46,372 nucleotides of DNA from Cyclobacterium qasimii M12-11B (GCF_000427295.1 NZ_ATNM01000153.1:1-46372); one strand, 5' to 3'. Positions 22,919 through 32,476 are shown, counted from the stretch's first letter. Numbers and translations: made by a program. Notes: generated by a model from the sequence alone, not told the origin.

Positions 22919-25900
22919 ATGTTTGATTTATTTATAAAAAGGCCTATCCTTTCGACGGTGATCTCTATTTTGATCACCTTACTCGGACTATTAGCGCTGT
23001 TTGGATTACCTGTAACGCAATTCCCGGAAATTGTGCCCCCGTCAGTAACTGTAACCTCCCAATACCGTGGAGCCAATGCCGAGGTTATTACCAAAGCGGT
23101 AACTACACCTCTGGAAAGAGCCATCAATGGTGTGCCAGGGATGACTTATATGTCTTCTGTAAACACCAATGACGGTGTGTCTGTCATTACTGTTTTCTTT
23201 AATGTTGGAACAGATCCAGATCAGGCTGCTGTCAACGTTCAAAACAGAGTGGCAACTGTAGTCGATGAACTTCCAGAAGAGGTTATTCGTGCAGGTGTAA
23301 TGACTGAAAAGGAAGTAAACTCCATGTTACTCTACCTTAATCTCATCACATCTGACACTTCTCAAGATGAAAAATTCGTATACAATTTTGCTGACATAAA
23401 CATCTTATCTGAATTAAAAAGGATTGATGGAGTAGGTAGAGCGGAAATAATGGGAAATAGGGATTACGCCATGAGGATATGGCTAAATCCTGACAGAATG
23501 GTGGCTTACAACCTCACCCCCCAAGACATCAGTGCTGCTATACAAAGTCAAAATGTAGAAGCAGCACCAGGGAAATCAGGGATTAGCTCAGACAGAGACC
23601 CTCAAGCACTTCAGTATGTATTGAAATACACAGGTAAATTCAACCAAAAGGAGGATTATGAAAACATCACCTTAAAAGCACTTCCTGATGGATCTCTATT
23701 AAAAATCCGAGACATAGCAGAGGTTGAATTTGACTCAGAAGATTACAATATGGTATCGATGACGGATGGTCAACCATCTGCCTCTATCATGATCAAGCAA
23801 AGGCCTGGTTCCAATGCAAGGGAGGTAATTCAGAATATTAAAGATAAAATGGCTGAATTGCAGGTATCGTCATTTCCTCCAGGCATGTCCTATAATATCT
23901 CCTATGATGTATCTCGATTCCTGGATGCTTCTATATCCGAGGTAGTGAAGACATTAATTGAGGCCTTTTTATTGGTTTCTTTTGTCGTGTTCATCTTCCT
24001 GCAAGACTGGCGATCTACACTTATACCAGCCATAGCCGTACCCGTTTCACTAGTTGGGACATTCTTCTTTATGAGTTTATTTGGCTTTTCGATCAATATG
24101 CTCACCCTGTTTGCAATGGTATTGGCGATAGGGATTGTGGTGGATAATGCCATTGTGGTGGTGGAAGCCGTACACGTGAAAATGCATCAAGATGGTCTAA
24201 ATGCCCAAGATGCAACCTTTGCCGCAATGAAAGAGATTGGTGGTGCTATTATCGCTATTACCTTGGTAATGTCAGCTGTATTCGTTCCTGTTAGTTTCCT
24301 TTCAGGTCCGGTAGGTATATTCTACAGGCAATTTTCACTAACCCTAGCGATTGCAATTGTAATTTCAGGTATAAATGCCCTTACACTGTCTCCAGCATTG
24401 TGTAGTATTCTGTTGAAGCCAGTTCATCATGAAGGCAAAAAGAATATATTGAGCAGATTTTTCGTCAAATTCAACGAAAAATATGATGCTTTCTCAGGGA
24501 AATATGCCTGGCTTATAGGTAAAACTGCTGGTAGAAAAACATTAACCTTTGGTATTTTAATTCTGTTTTTTGCCCTTACCTATGGCATGACGCTGATACT
24601 CCCTTCAGGGTTTATCCCGAATGAAGATCAGGGTATGATTTACGTCAATGTAACCACCCCTCCAGGTTCCACTATGGACAGAACCCAGCAAATAATGGAT
24701 GATGTACAGGCTTCAATTCTACCTTTTGACGAAGTGGAAACGATATCGACACTCGCTGGTTACAGTCTCCTTACAGAAACTGCAGGTGCCTCTTATGGCA
24801 TGGGCATGATCAACCTCGTGGGTTGGGATGACCGTGATCAAAACGTCAATGACCTTATCGTCAAATACCAGGAAAGGACAGCCCATATTACTGGTGCATC
24901 TATTCAGTTTTTTGCTCCCCCTCCAGTTCCTGGATTCGGTAATGCTTCAGGGTTTGAACTGCAAATGCAGGACAGAACTGGCGGAGACCTGGCTTTTACA
25001 GCCTCAACAGTGGATGATTTTCTTAATGAAGTTAGGGCAAGGCCTGAAATACAAGATGTATTCACCAATTTTGACCCTTCTTTCCCTCAGTATATTCTTA
25101 GGGTAGACCATGACAAAGCTGCAAAGCTTGGTGTGGATATTCGAGAATCCATGGAAACACTTCAAAGTTTTATCGGTAGTTATTACAGCTCGAATTTCAT
25201 TCAGTTTGGCCAAATGTACAAGGTAATGCTTCAGGCTTCTCCGGAATTTAGAACCAATCCGGAATCCCTGCTCAAAATGTACACCAAGAACAACACAGGC
25301 GAGATGGTTCCTTATTCCAACTTTGTGAACCTGGAAAGGATTTACGGACCAGAACAGTTAACGCGTTATAACATGTTTATCTCTGCCATGATCAATGGAG
25401 ATGCGGCACCAGGTTATTCGAGTGGGGACGCCATCAGGGCAGTAGAAGAAACAGCCATCGCAACTCTTCCGAGAGGTTTTAATATTGACTGGTCTGGGAT
25501 TACCAGGGAACAAATAGCTTCTGGAAATCAAGCGATCTATATCTTCCTTATATGTTTGGTATTCGTTTACCTTTTGCTTGCTGCCCAATATGAAAGTTAC
25601 CTTCTCCCTCTTCCGGTAATTTTGTCATTGCCTGCAGGTATATTTGGTTCCTTTCTATTGTTGCAACTCACAGGTTTGGAAAACAACATTTATGCCCAGG
25701 TGTCCTTGGTAATGCTTATAGGTTTGTTGGGTAAAAATGCCATTTTGATCATTGAGATTGCTGTTCAATCCAGAGAAAGAGGAATGGGGATTCTTGAATC
25801 AGGGGTATTCGCTGCTGTTGAAAGGTTGCGGCCGATTTTGATGACCTCATTCGCTTTTATTAGTGGACTTATCCCACTTGCTTTGGCCAGTGGAGCTGGT

Positions 25901-26089
25901 GCAATTGGTAACCGAACCATTGGTACAGCTGCAGCTGGAGGTATGTTTATTGGTACTTTTGTGGGGATTATTTTAATCCCTGGCTTGTACGTGGCATTTG
26001 AGACGCTTTCGGTTTACCTAAACAAGAAGCCCGAGGTAACTCCTATCACTGAAAAGGCGATCAATTCTACTGATCTTAAAACATCCTAA
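22919..26089 (+). CDS. RND multidrug efflux pump, HAE1 family
   Basis: A 1056-residue inner-membrane proton-driven exporter of the AcrB type. The N-terminus FIKRPILSTVISILITLLG and the tandem TM1-loop-TM2-6 / TM7-loop-TM8-12 arrangement are typical. Porter-domain signatures include VTVTSQYRGANAEVI and SFPPGMSY. The TM4 relay reads AIGIVVDNAIVVVEA (D409, N410), where AcrB has D407-D408. The TM10 Lys in GLLGKNAILIIE and the later Thr in RTIGTAAAGG are kept. Substrates are probably hydrophobic drugs, detergents or solvents, but cannot be specified. It ends 3 bases before an intercistronic hairpin. Confidence 0.96.
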   Translation: MFDLFIKRPILSTVISILITLLGLLALFGLPVTQFPEIVPPSVTVTSQYRGANAEVITKAVTTPLERAINGVPGMTYMSSVNTNDGVSVITVFFNVGTDPDQAAVNVQNRVATVVDELPEEVIRAGVMTEKEVNSMLLYLNLITSDTSQDEKFVYNFADINILSELKRIDGVGRAEIMGNRDYAMRIWLNPDRMVAYNLTPQDISAAIQSQNVEAAPGKSGISSDRDPQALQYVLKYTGKFNQKEDYENITLKALPDGSLLKIRDIAEVEFDSEDYNMVSMTDGQPSASIMIKQRPGSNAREVIQNIKDKMAELQVSSFPPGMSYNISYDVSRFLDASISEVVKTLIEAFLLVSFVVFIFLQDWRSTLIPAIAVPVSLVGTFFFMSLFGFSINMLTLFAMVLAIGIVVDNAIVVVEAVHVKMHQDGLNAQDATFAAMKEIGGAIIAITLVMSAVFVPVSFLSGPVGIFYRQFSLTLAIAIVISGINALTLSPALCSILLKPVHHEGKKNILSRFFVKFNEKYDAFSGKYAWLIGKTAGRKTLTFGILILFFALTYGMTLILPSGFIPNEDQGMIYVNVTTPPGSTMDRTQQIMDDVQASILPFDEVETISTLAGYSLLTETAGASYGMGMINLVGWDDRDQNVNDLIVKYQERTAHITGASIQFFAPPPVPGFGNASGFELQMQDRTGGDLAFTASTVDDFLNEVRARPEIQDVFTNFDPSFPQYILRVDHDKAAKLGVDIRESMETLQSFIGSYYSSNFIQFGQMYKVMLQASPEFRTNPESLLKMYTKNNTGEMVPYSNFVNLERIYGPEQLTRYNMFISAMINGDAAPGYSSGDAIRAVEETAIATLPRGFNIDWSGITREQIASGNQAIYIFLICLVFVYLLLAAQYESYLLPLPVILSLPAGIFGSFLLLQLTGLENNIYAQVSLVMLIGLLGKNAILIIEIAVQSRERGMGILESGVFAAVERLRPILMTSFAFISGLIPLALASGAGAIGNRTIGTAAAGGMFIGTFVGIILIPGLYVAFETLSVYLNKKPEVTPITEKAINSTDLKTS

Positions 26090-26092
26090 GGA

Positions 26093-26130
26093 AGAACCGA
26101 CAGCAATAATAATTTCTTGCTGTCGGTTCT
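26093..26130 (+). promoter_or_regulatory. Intercistronic hairpin between RND pump and outer-membrane factor
   Basis: AGAACCGACAGCAA pairs perfectly with TTGCTGTCGGTTCT (14 bp) around a 10-base loop, 3 bases after the pump stop. It is followed by AAAACTG, not a T tract, so it is not a standard intrinsic terminator on either strand. It more likely stabilises the upstream message 3' end or tunes channel expression. A possible TTG start at 26117 lies inside its right arm and is therefore unlikely to be used. Confidence 0.7.
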
Positions 26131-26146
26131 AAAACTGAACAAAATC

Positions 26147-27598
26147 ATGAACAAAAATTCATACCAATATATCGTTTATATCACCTTGGTGATTAGCAGC
26201 CTTACCGCTTGCAAGGTACAGAAAACCTCCCTGGAGGACATAAAAGCTCCTCCTACTACTTACCATGGTGCCCAAGTGGGAGAAGATAGCATGAATTTGG
26301 CGATGACCCAATGGCAAGCCTTTTTTGATGATGAGCACTTAAATGCGTTAATCGAACGTGGTCTGGAAAACAATCAGGACGTCGCTAAAACTTTGGCAAA
26401 TATCAGGATCTCAAGAGCGGCCTTAAAAAGGGCAAAACTTGGACAACTCCCTGAACTAAATCTAACAGCTGGGTCAAGTGTGAGAAAGTTTGGTGATTAC
26501 ACCATGGATGGGGTTGGTAATGATGATACCAACCGTTCTTCGACTGTTCCTGATGACAAGAAAATCCCTACCCCTTATACTGATTTTATGATAGGTGCTG
26601 AGTTCAATTGGGAGCTTGATGTTTGGGGCAAATTAAACATGCGTAAAAAACAAGCGCTTTCAGAATACATGGCCTCTGTGGAAATGGGCAACCTTTCACG
26701 TACCTGGTTAATTGCAGAAATTGCTAAAAACTATTATAATATTATCGGTTTAGATGAGGAAATTGAAACTTTGCTGGCTAGCATTTCTTTTCAAGAACAA
26801 GCATTTGAACTTGGTAAAAGCTTGAAGAATGCCGGGAAAGAAAGTCAGTTGTCAATTGACCAGTTTGAAGCGCTAATGTTGAATTCTAAAGGGATCCTTG
26901 TAAAGAAACGAAGAGAACTAAAACAAGCAGAGCTAAACCTTTCTTATCTTTTGGGTACTTATCCAGAAAATATCCAAAGACAATCTCTATCAGAGGTCAA
27001 TGTTTTACCTCCTGCTCTTGAATTAGGCTTGCCTTCTACGCTTCTTACGATGCGACCAGATATTAGAGCTGCTGAGCAGACTTTACAGGCCAATAACCTG
27101 GAAGTAGGTATCGCCCGAACTGCATTTTTCCCTACATTCAATCTCCATGGAATGGCTGGTTACAATGCATTCGAATTCAGTAAGCTGTTCCTTAATCCTG
27201 CCTCCATGGTATACCAACTAGGTGGAGGTTTGGTAGCCCCTGTATTCAATAGAAGCAGCATCAAGGCTACCTTTGAGACGGCCAAAGCCAGACAGAAAGT
27301 TGCCTTGTATGATTATGAACAAACTGTATTAGGTGGCTACCTGGAGGTTCTGGGATTGGTCAATGAATACCAAACTTTAAAAGAGGAACTAACCCTAAAA
27401 ACGGATGAGGTACTTTTGCAAAGAAGATCCGTGGACAATGCCAATACAATGTTTAAAATTGGATATGCGGATTACCTGGACATGATCAACAGTCAATCCA
27501 ATTCACTTGCCTCTGAGCTTGATTATATTGAATTAAAAATACAGCAGTTACAAAGTGTCGTTACGCTATACAGGGCACTTGGAGGAGGATGGCAGTAA
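26147..27598 (+). CDS. RND efflux outer-membrane factor (TolC/OprM-like) lipoprotein
   Basis: A 483-residue outer-membrane channel of the NodT/OprM class. With ATG at 26147 the signal peptide is MNKNSYQYIVYITLVISS and the lipobox SLTAC gives a lipidated Cys. The in-frame TTG at 26117 lies in a hairpin and would only lengthen the signal peptide. Two repeats of the outer-membrane efflux fold are visible: WQAFFDDEHLNALIERGLENNQDVAKTLANI in the first half, and LGLPSTLLTMRPDIRAAEQTLQANN with VGIARTAFFPTFNLHG in the second. It ends in ALGGGWQ, the usual terminus of this class. It completes the tripartite pump with the two upstream genes. Confidence 0.94.
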   Translation: MNKNSYQYIVYITLVISSLTACKVQKTSLEDIKAPPTTYHGAQVGEDSMNLAMTQWQAFFDDEHLNALIERGLENNQDVAKTLANIRISRAALKRAKLGQLPELNLTAGSSVRKFGDYTMDGVGNDDTNRSSTVPDDKKIPTPYTDFMIGAEFNWELDVWGKLNMRKKQALSEYMASVEMGNLSRTWLIAEIAKNYYNIIGLDEEIETLLASISFQEQAFELGKSLKNAGKESQLSIDQFEALMLNSKGILVKKRRELKQAELNLSYLLGTYPENIQRQSLSEVNVLPPALELGLPSTLLTMRPDIRAAEQTLQANNLEVGIARTAFFPTFNLHGMAGYNAFEFSKLFLNPASMVYQLGGGLVAPVFNRSSIKATFETAKARQKVALYDYEQTVLGGYLEVLGLVNEYQTLKEELTLKTDEVLLQRRSVDNANTMFKIGYADYLDMINSQSNSLASELDYIELKIQQLQSVVTLYRALGGGWQ

Positions 27599-27636
27599 AG
27601 TCACGTTCCCCACACTATAATTACTGTCCTTAATAT

Positions 27637-27672
27637 AATCCCCAATGGCAATATTTGCCTTGGGGATTTTTT
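27637..27672 (+). terminator. Intrinsic terminator of the RND operon
   Basis: AATCCCCAA-T-GGCAA pairs with TTGCC-TTGGGGATT (14 bp with one bulged T), followed by a run of six T. It lies 38 bases after the channel stop. Confidence 0.88.
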
Positions 27673-27912
27673 GTTAGTTGGGCAAAACTTTAAAGCAGTC
27701 CTAACAGAACCCAAAGTGCGATCCAATCTCATGAAGTAATTACTCGCTTTTATAAAGAGGCGGAGTACAGGCCATTACAAATCAAATTGTAATATTCGGA
27801 AAAACGTATTTAACGGCCTTTTTTTTAATGAAAACTATGGCTTAATTTCGCTTCTCAAAGTATTTATATCAGGTGGACCTACTCACCTAAAAACCATCCT
27901 TAATTTACGTTT
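27673..27912. other. Spacer upstream of the pentapeptide-repeat gene
   Basis: The gap between the efflux operon and the pentapeptide gene is 314 bases in total. Apart from the terminator above I see no gene, RNA or exact TAnnTTTG element. The promoter of the pentapeptide gene should lie here. Confidence 0.35.
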
Positions 27913-28488
27913 ATGTCAGGTGAATCGTTTCAGAAAGAGCTTTTTGATCAAATCAATTATTCTGAAAGCAGAATGACTGGTGAGTCCTATGACAATTGTA
28001 AATTCACTGGATGCGACTTTTCCAATAGTGATTTAAGGCGAATAGAATTCATAGATTGTCTATTTGTTAATTGTAACTTTTCCCTAACGAATATTGCTGA
28101 TACCGCCTTTAAAAGTGTGGGCTTTGAACAATGCAAAATCATGGGGATCGATTTTGGTAAATGTGATGACTTTCTGTTTGCCGCTTCTTTCACAGGCTGT
28201 AACCTTGACTATTCGATTTTTCATGGTAAGAACCTAAAAAAAATCAAATTTGACCATTGTTCTTTAAAGGATGTTGATTTTTCAAATGCAGATTTAACGC
28301 TAGCTATTTTCGATAGTTGTGATTTATTGGCTGCCTCTTTCTTTAAAACCATCTTGGAGAAAGCAGATTTCAGAACAGCTTACAATTACAGCTTTGACCC
28401 TGAAAACAACAAGGTCAAAAAAGCAAAATTCTCTGTCACCGGACTTCCTGGCCTGTTGTCAAAATACAATTTGGATGTGGAGTACTGA
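27913..28488 (+). CDS. Pentapeptide-repeat protein, Qnr/McbG-like
   Basis: A 191-residue protein made almost entirely of A(D/N)LXX-like pentapeptides (CKFTG CDFSN SDLRR IEFID CLFVN CNFSL, later CSLKD VDFSN ADLTL AIFDS CDLLA ASFFK). These fold into a right-handed quadrilateral beta-helix. A break in the repeats near residues 75-85 (GIDFGKCDDF) divides it into two coils, as in the Qnr-type DNA-mimic proteins that protect gyrase, and the C-terminal GLPGLLSKYNLDVEY is a dimer-forming tail of the Qnr type. Its neighbour is an efflux operon, but a terminator separates them. Gyrase protection or quinolone resistance is possible and not shown. Confidence 0.88.
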   Translation: MSGESFQKELFDQINYSESRMTGESYDNCKFTGCDFSNSDLRRIEFIDCLFVNCNFSLTNIADTAFKSVGFEQCKIMGIDFGKCDDFLFAASFTGCNLDYSIFHGKNLKKIKFDHCSLKDVDFSNADLTLAIFDSCDLLAASFFKTILEKADFRTAYNYSFDPENNKVKKAKFSVTGLPGLLSKYNLDVEY

Positions 28489-28695
28489 TGGGCTAATTAA
28501 ACGCATTAGGAAACGATAACCATTTCAAGCATTCACCTAAGGCAACTTGAAAAGCACCTTTACGGGGCCTATTTTCAGGTAAAAGTTCAAAGGATTATTT
28601 TTCAATAAAAATAAGCCTTAGCTATATTAATTCGGCATTATTTTAGTGCATTTACTAATTCTTTCATTTTCAATTGTAAGCTTAGCACTCTTTTA

Positions 28696-29396
28696 ATGTC
28701 AAATAAAAAACGAATATATGGCCTTACCTTTTTTCATTTGTATTTCTGGGAAGTCTTGTTGCCTTGTATTTTTTAAATGAAACTGTTCATCAGTTTTTTA
28801 ATGAAGCCTGGGAAGTGCTTGGCAGCAATGATGAGCAGAGAATTTCGGATTGGGTGAGTCAATTTGAAATATGGGGGCCATTGATAATTGTTGGTGCCAT
28901 GGTATTGCAGATGTTTATGTTCATCATCCCTTCCTTTCTTTTAATGGTGGTCACCATTATCGCTTATGGGCCATGGTTAGGTTCTGGCATTATCCTGGTA
29001 GCCATTTTCACTGCCTCCACCATCGGTTATGGCGTAGGGGTGAATTTTGGTACCCCCGTTATCCAACGAATACTCGGTGAGAAGACTGAGAAAAAAATTA
29101 CAGGATTTTTGGAAGATTATGGCTTCTGGGCAGTAATCGTTACGAGAGTATCCCCTTTTCTATCCAATGACGCCATCAGCATCATTGCAGGGATGTTGCG
29201 AATGGGATACTGGAAATTCATTGCCTCCACAATGCTTGGTATCCTACCTTTGACCATTATAATTGCTGTTCTGGGCCAAAACAATGAAAGCATGAAGACT
29301 GGTTTGATTTGGGTAGGTGCAATAAGTCTCTTAGGTTTCATAGGCTATGTCTGGTGGGACAGAAAGCGAAAAAATAAAGAGAGCGTAAACCATTAA
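28696..29396 (+). pseudogene. TVP38/TMEM64 (VTT-domain) membrane protein, frameshifted near the start
   Basis: An integral membrane protein of the VTT/DedA-like superfamily, whose members act in lipid scrambling or membrane homeostasis; the role of this one is unknown. From about residue 30 it has the family pattern: WGPLIIVGAMVLQMF, ASTIGYGVGVNFG, the VTT core GFWAVIVTRVSPFLSNDAISIIAGMLRM, and KFIASTMLGILPLTIII. The main frame has only a TTG (28764) as start, which cuts off the first helix. ATG at 28696 begins MSNKKRIYGLTFF and stops early unless one T is added to the T6 run at 28729-28734; then it reads on as SFVFLGSLVALYFLNE, completing a membrane helix and giving 233 residues. A truncated product from TTG 28764 remains possible. 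Confidence 0.82.
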
Positions 29397-29500
29397 ACAA
29401 AGGTTTTCAATGACTCAAAATAGACAAGCTATCGCTTACCGTTAAAAATTGGAGACAATCACTAAGCGCCTAGTCTGGGTTTAAATTTACTAAAGCACAA

Positions 29501-29536
29501 AAAAACCCCACATAGCCATCACTATGTGGGGTTTTT
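29501..29536. terminator. Bidirectional intrinsic terminator
   Basis: AAAAACCCCACATAG pairs perfectly with CTATGTGGGGTTTTT (15 bp) around a 6-base loop. It serves both the VTT gene and the convergent amidohydrolase and closes the 17-kb minus-strand block. Confidence 0.93.
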
Positions 29537-29593
29537 CACTTTTTTTTCAAAATTCCAACGAATCCTTGTGTGAAGCTAGACTTAAACAATTAA

Positions 29594-30913
29594 TTAATTG
29601 TTCTCTACCCATTCACCATTTAGCATAACCTTTTTGATCGAATACATGGCTTTAATGTCTACTGAAGGATTACCTTCCACCAAAATCAAATCCGCCAATT
29701 TACCTTTTTCTATACTTCCCAATCTATCCTGAGTACGGAAATATTGTGCATTGATAATAGTACTGCTGGAGATAACATCTAAAGGACTAAGACCTGCTGC
29801 TACCAACAATTCCATCTCTCTTTGATAAGCAAGGCCTGGTGTTACATATTTACCACTATTGTGAGAACCTGTAACTATTTTCACCCCAGCCTTATGAGCC
29901 ATGCCAACAAAGTCATGCATGTTTTTAAATCCTTCTGCCTCATAATCCTTTACTTCGCTGTCTCCAAATTGCTTTTCAAATGTGGCAAGTGTCGGTGACA
30001 ACACCACATCATTTTTGGCGGCAAATTCAAGTACATCCTTCACCCTATCAGTAGACAAATCAATTTTAGACCATAAAAGGTACCTTCCAGCTCTTCTGTT
30101 GTTACTGTCTTCCTGAACTGATTTTCTAAACTCTTCTGCATCCTTAGGATCTGCGATAGAGGTTCCAAAAGAAGTAACATGCTCTATACCACGTAAACCA
30201 GCCATAATTGCATCGTCAGCATCAACCAACTCCAAATGTGCAACAACGGGAATATTGTAGAAATCAGCAGTTTTGACAACTGTTTCAATATACTTTAATG
30301 GAAGTCTAAAATAAATTTTAATTCCAGAAGAGCCATTTTTCACATACTCAGCAATTTGTGATCTGATGTGATCACCATCTCTTATCAAAGCCGCCTGCTG
30401 AACATACACACCTGGATAGCCATCAAGATGCGCACCCGTTACATATACCCTTGGCATTTTTGCTGTAGCAAAATGTTGGGCTTGATAAAACCTAATGGGA
30501 TGACCTGGGTCTCTCATAGTTGTCACTCCATTTTTAAGAAGAGTACTTAATTGTTTATTGTTATTGGCACTGTGGAAATGAGAATCCACTAAACCAGGAA
30601 GAAGACTCATTCCTTTTCCATCTGTAATTGCTGCACCAGCAGGTATTTTCACCTGGTCCTTAGCGCCTACTTCGATTATTCGATTGCCCTGGATAACAAT
30701 GGTTGCATTCTCCACAGCTGATCCTCCAAGACCATCTATCAACCTAACACCTACAATAGCATTTACCTTGTCATTGGAAGGTCCATCAGGTGGGTTAATT
30801 TCCAATAAAGATGGGTTTGCAGGAATGTTTTGTGAGAAAGCCTCACTGGACAAGAATAAGAAGCCCAGGCTCATGAAAAAAACTAGACATCTCGAAATTT
30901 TAGCTACAGTCAT
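29594..30913 (-). CDS. Secreted amidohydrolase-superfamily protein
   Basis: A 439-residue protein with a signal peptide (about 1-28, FFMSLGFLFLSSEAFSQ) and an amidohydrolase fold related to imidazolonepropionase and prolidase-like enzymes. Metal ligands H112 and H114 are in GLVDSHFHSANN, the likely bridging Lys in GIKIYF (199), then H226 (VVAHLE) and H245 (IEHVTSF). The C-terminal GSIEKGKLADLILVEGNP is the usual sheet-domain motif. Oddly, the late Asp normally found in a GTDxG motif is missing: the matching stretch reads GSHNSG (349-354). Either the mechanism differs or activity is lost. Substrate unknown. It is the last gene of the minus-strand block, 282 bases after the GH28-like gene. Confidence 0.87.
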   Translation of the reverse strand: MTVAKISRCLVFFMSLGFLFLSSEAFSQNIPANPSLLEINPPDGPSNDKVNAIVGVRLIDGLGGSAVENATIVIQGNRIIEVGAKDQVKIPAGAAITDGKGMSLLPGLVDSHFHSANNNKQLSTLLKNGVTTMRDPGHPIRFYQAQHFATAKMPRVYVTGAHLDGYPGVYVQQAALIRDGDHIRSQIAEYVKNGSSGIKIYFRLPLKYIETVVKTADFYNIPVVAHLELVDADDAIMAGLRGIEHVTSFGTSIADPKDAEEFRKSVQEDSNNRRAGRYLLWSKIDLSTDRVKDVLEFAAKNDVVLSPTLATFEKQFGDSEVKDYEAEGFKNMHDFVGMAHKAGVKIVTGSHNSGKYVTPGLAYQREMELLVAAGLSPLDVISSSTIINAQYFRTQDRLGSIEKGKLADLILVEGNPSVDIKAMYSIKKVMLNGEWVENN

Positions 30914-31195
30914 TGTTGTATTTTTTGTTTGAAGTTTTTCTTTATTGAGCCATCCAATTATGGTATATTATTAATTGAGCTGGCATTATTTATTAATCTG
31001 AAATACTGCGAGTAGATCCTAATCCACAAATAATCGAACAGTTTACGTTACCATAACCTAAAACTAAATGTCGGTCCGCCTAACCTGATCATGAACCATA
31101 AGAACGGAACCAATGCAATACTAAATCTAAGGGGTTATTCTCAATAATTGAAATTAAATTATACGAATGAACTATTTCCCTGAAGAAAAGTCGTC

Positions 31196-32476
31196 TTACT
31201 TGACCTTAGTCCATCCGTTTTCAGTAATGCCCGAAGTTTCTAAAGGATCAATTTCATAAAGGGTAGCCGTATCATTTTCACCTGAATACATGCCATTCAT
31301 AAAATTACAGTCTTTTACTTTAGCTTGAATCCTAACTAAGGATTGGCCATCTCCTATGATGTTCATTGCATGGATGTTATTGATTTTTCCGGGCGAGGAT
31401 TCTTTGCCGTAGCCTGTACCTCCTATAAGGATGGCTTCATAACGATCGTCTATTGACCTAAAAATTAAGCCATTGATATAAACATGATGAATTCCCGCTT
31501 CATCACTTGCTCTAATGGCTACCGCACGGTACTTGTTTTCACAGGAAACATTGGTAATCACTACTTGCTCTATATCATCTTCCGGCCCATACCACCTACT
31601 AGCGGTGACCATGCCAGAATTGATGTCACCATTCTTTTGGGGTTGATCAGGTTTTGTATCTAAGTTGGAAAGGGCTATAAAATCATCTCCTGTTACTCCA
31701 GATATATTATTGATTCTGAAGTTTTTGCAACCTTGTCTCAAGTTTATCCCATCCTTATTCGACACCATCAGCTGCTCTCCATTTACCGTTACAAATTCTT
31801 CATTAAAAATGGTAAGGTCAGATAGGTCAGCACCCACAGTGCGTTCAAAACTAATTGTCCAGCCATGCGTGTTTTCAAACCTTACATTTTTTATTTTAAA
31901 GTTTTTGACGTAGCCTATCAAAACCATGATATTTCTCCAGTCACTTTTTTGCTTCACTCCTGGTTTTCCAGCATCCGTTCCATAGCTAACCCTCCAATTT
32001 CCTTTCGCTTGTTCTTCCTTGGGGTTTAAGGTAATCATCCTTGCTCCATCGCCAGTAGCACGTGGGTTATCTGCACCCTTAAGAATAGGGTACCCTACTC
32101 CGTAAATGCTTATGTTTTCATTCCAAACTGGATTTTCAATACCCTCTCCCACATTGTCCGAGCGAAACAAGTTGTCTCTGCTAGTGTCAGATAATTGAAG
32201 TGTACAGTTGTCCAGGATGATGGTGATATTACTTGGCAGCAATAGGGCACTATCAATCATCCATATATTGGTACCGTTGTCATTAACACGTGGAATTCGC
32301 ACCAGGTTAGAATTGCCACTAGCCTCTTGTATTGCTTGTAGTATACGTTCAGTGTCCGTGCCTTCAAATGAGTTTGGATTGATTTCTTCCCCCACTATAG
32401 CAACGGCATGAGCTGCTATGAAACAAGTGCTTAGAAAAAAGAAACTTAGGAAAAGGACTTTAATATTCTTTGACAT
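31196..32476 (-). CDS. GH28-like right-handed beta-helix protein (polygalacturonase-like)
   Basis: A 426-residue secreted protein (signal peptide about 1-26, LFLSFFFLSTCFIAAHAVA). Imperfect beta-helix coils run through the chain, such as FKIKNVRFENTHGWTISFER, LTIFNEEFVTVNG and VVITNVSCENKYRAVAIRASD. GH28 catalytic motifs are partly present: NKDGINL (240-246, usual NTDGID) and GDDFIAL (263-269, usual DD pair). The usual GHG and RIK motifs are not obvious, so it is a divergent member and possibly active on a different glycan. It lies in a PUL-like block. A role in cleaving a uronic-acid-containing chain is plausible but inferred. Confidence 0.82.
   Translation of the reverse strand: MSKNIKVLFLSFFFLSTCFIAAHAVAIVGEEINPNSFEGTDTERILQAIQEASGNSNLVRIPRVNDNGTNIWMIDSALLLPSNITIILDNCTLQLSDTSRDNLFRSDNVGEGIENPVWNENISIYGVGYPILKGADNPRATGDGARMITLNPKEEQAKGNWRVSYGTDAGKPGVKQKSDWRNIMVLIGYVKNFKIKNVRFENTHGWTISFERTVGADLSDLTIFNEEFVTVNGEQLMVSNKDGINLRQGCKNFRINNISGVTGDDFIALSNLDTKPDQPQKNGDINSGMVTASRWYGPEDDIEQVVITNVSCENKYRAVAIRASDEAGIHHVYINGLIFRSIDDRYEAILIGGTGYGKESSPGKINNIHAMNIIGDGQSLVRIQAKVKDCNFMNGMYSGENDTATLYEIDPLETSGITENGWTKVK

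Noticed and set aside
26117-26146. Upstream TTG start for the outer-membrane factor
   Set aside because: It lies within a hairpin arm and would lengthen the signal peptide; ATG at 26147 gives a clean lipoprotein signal.
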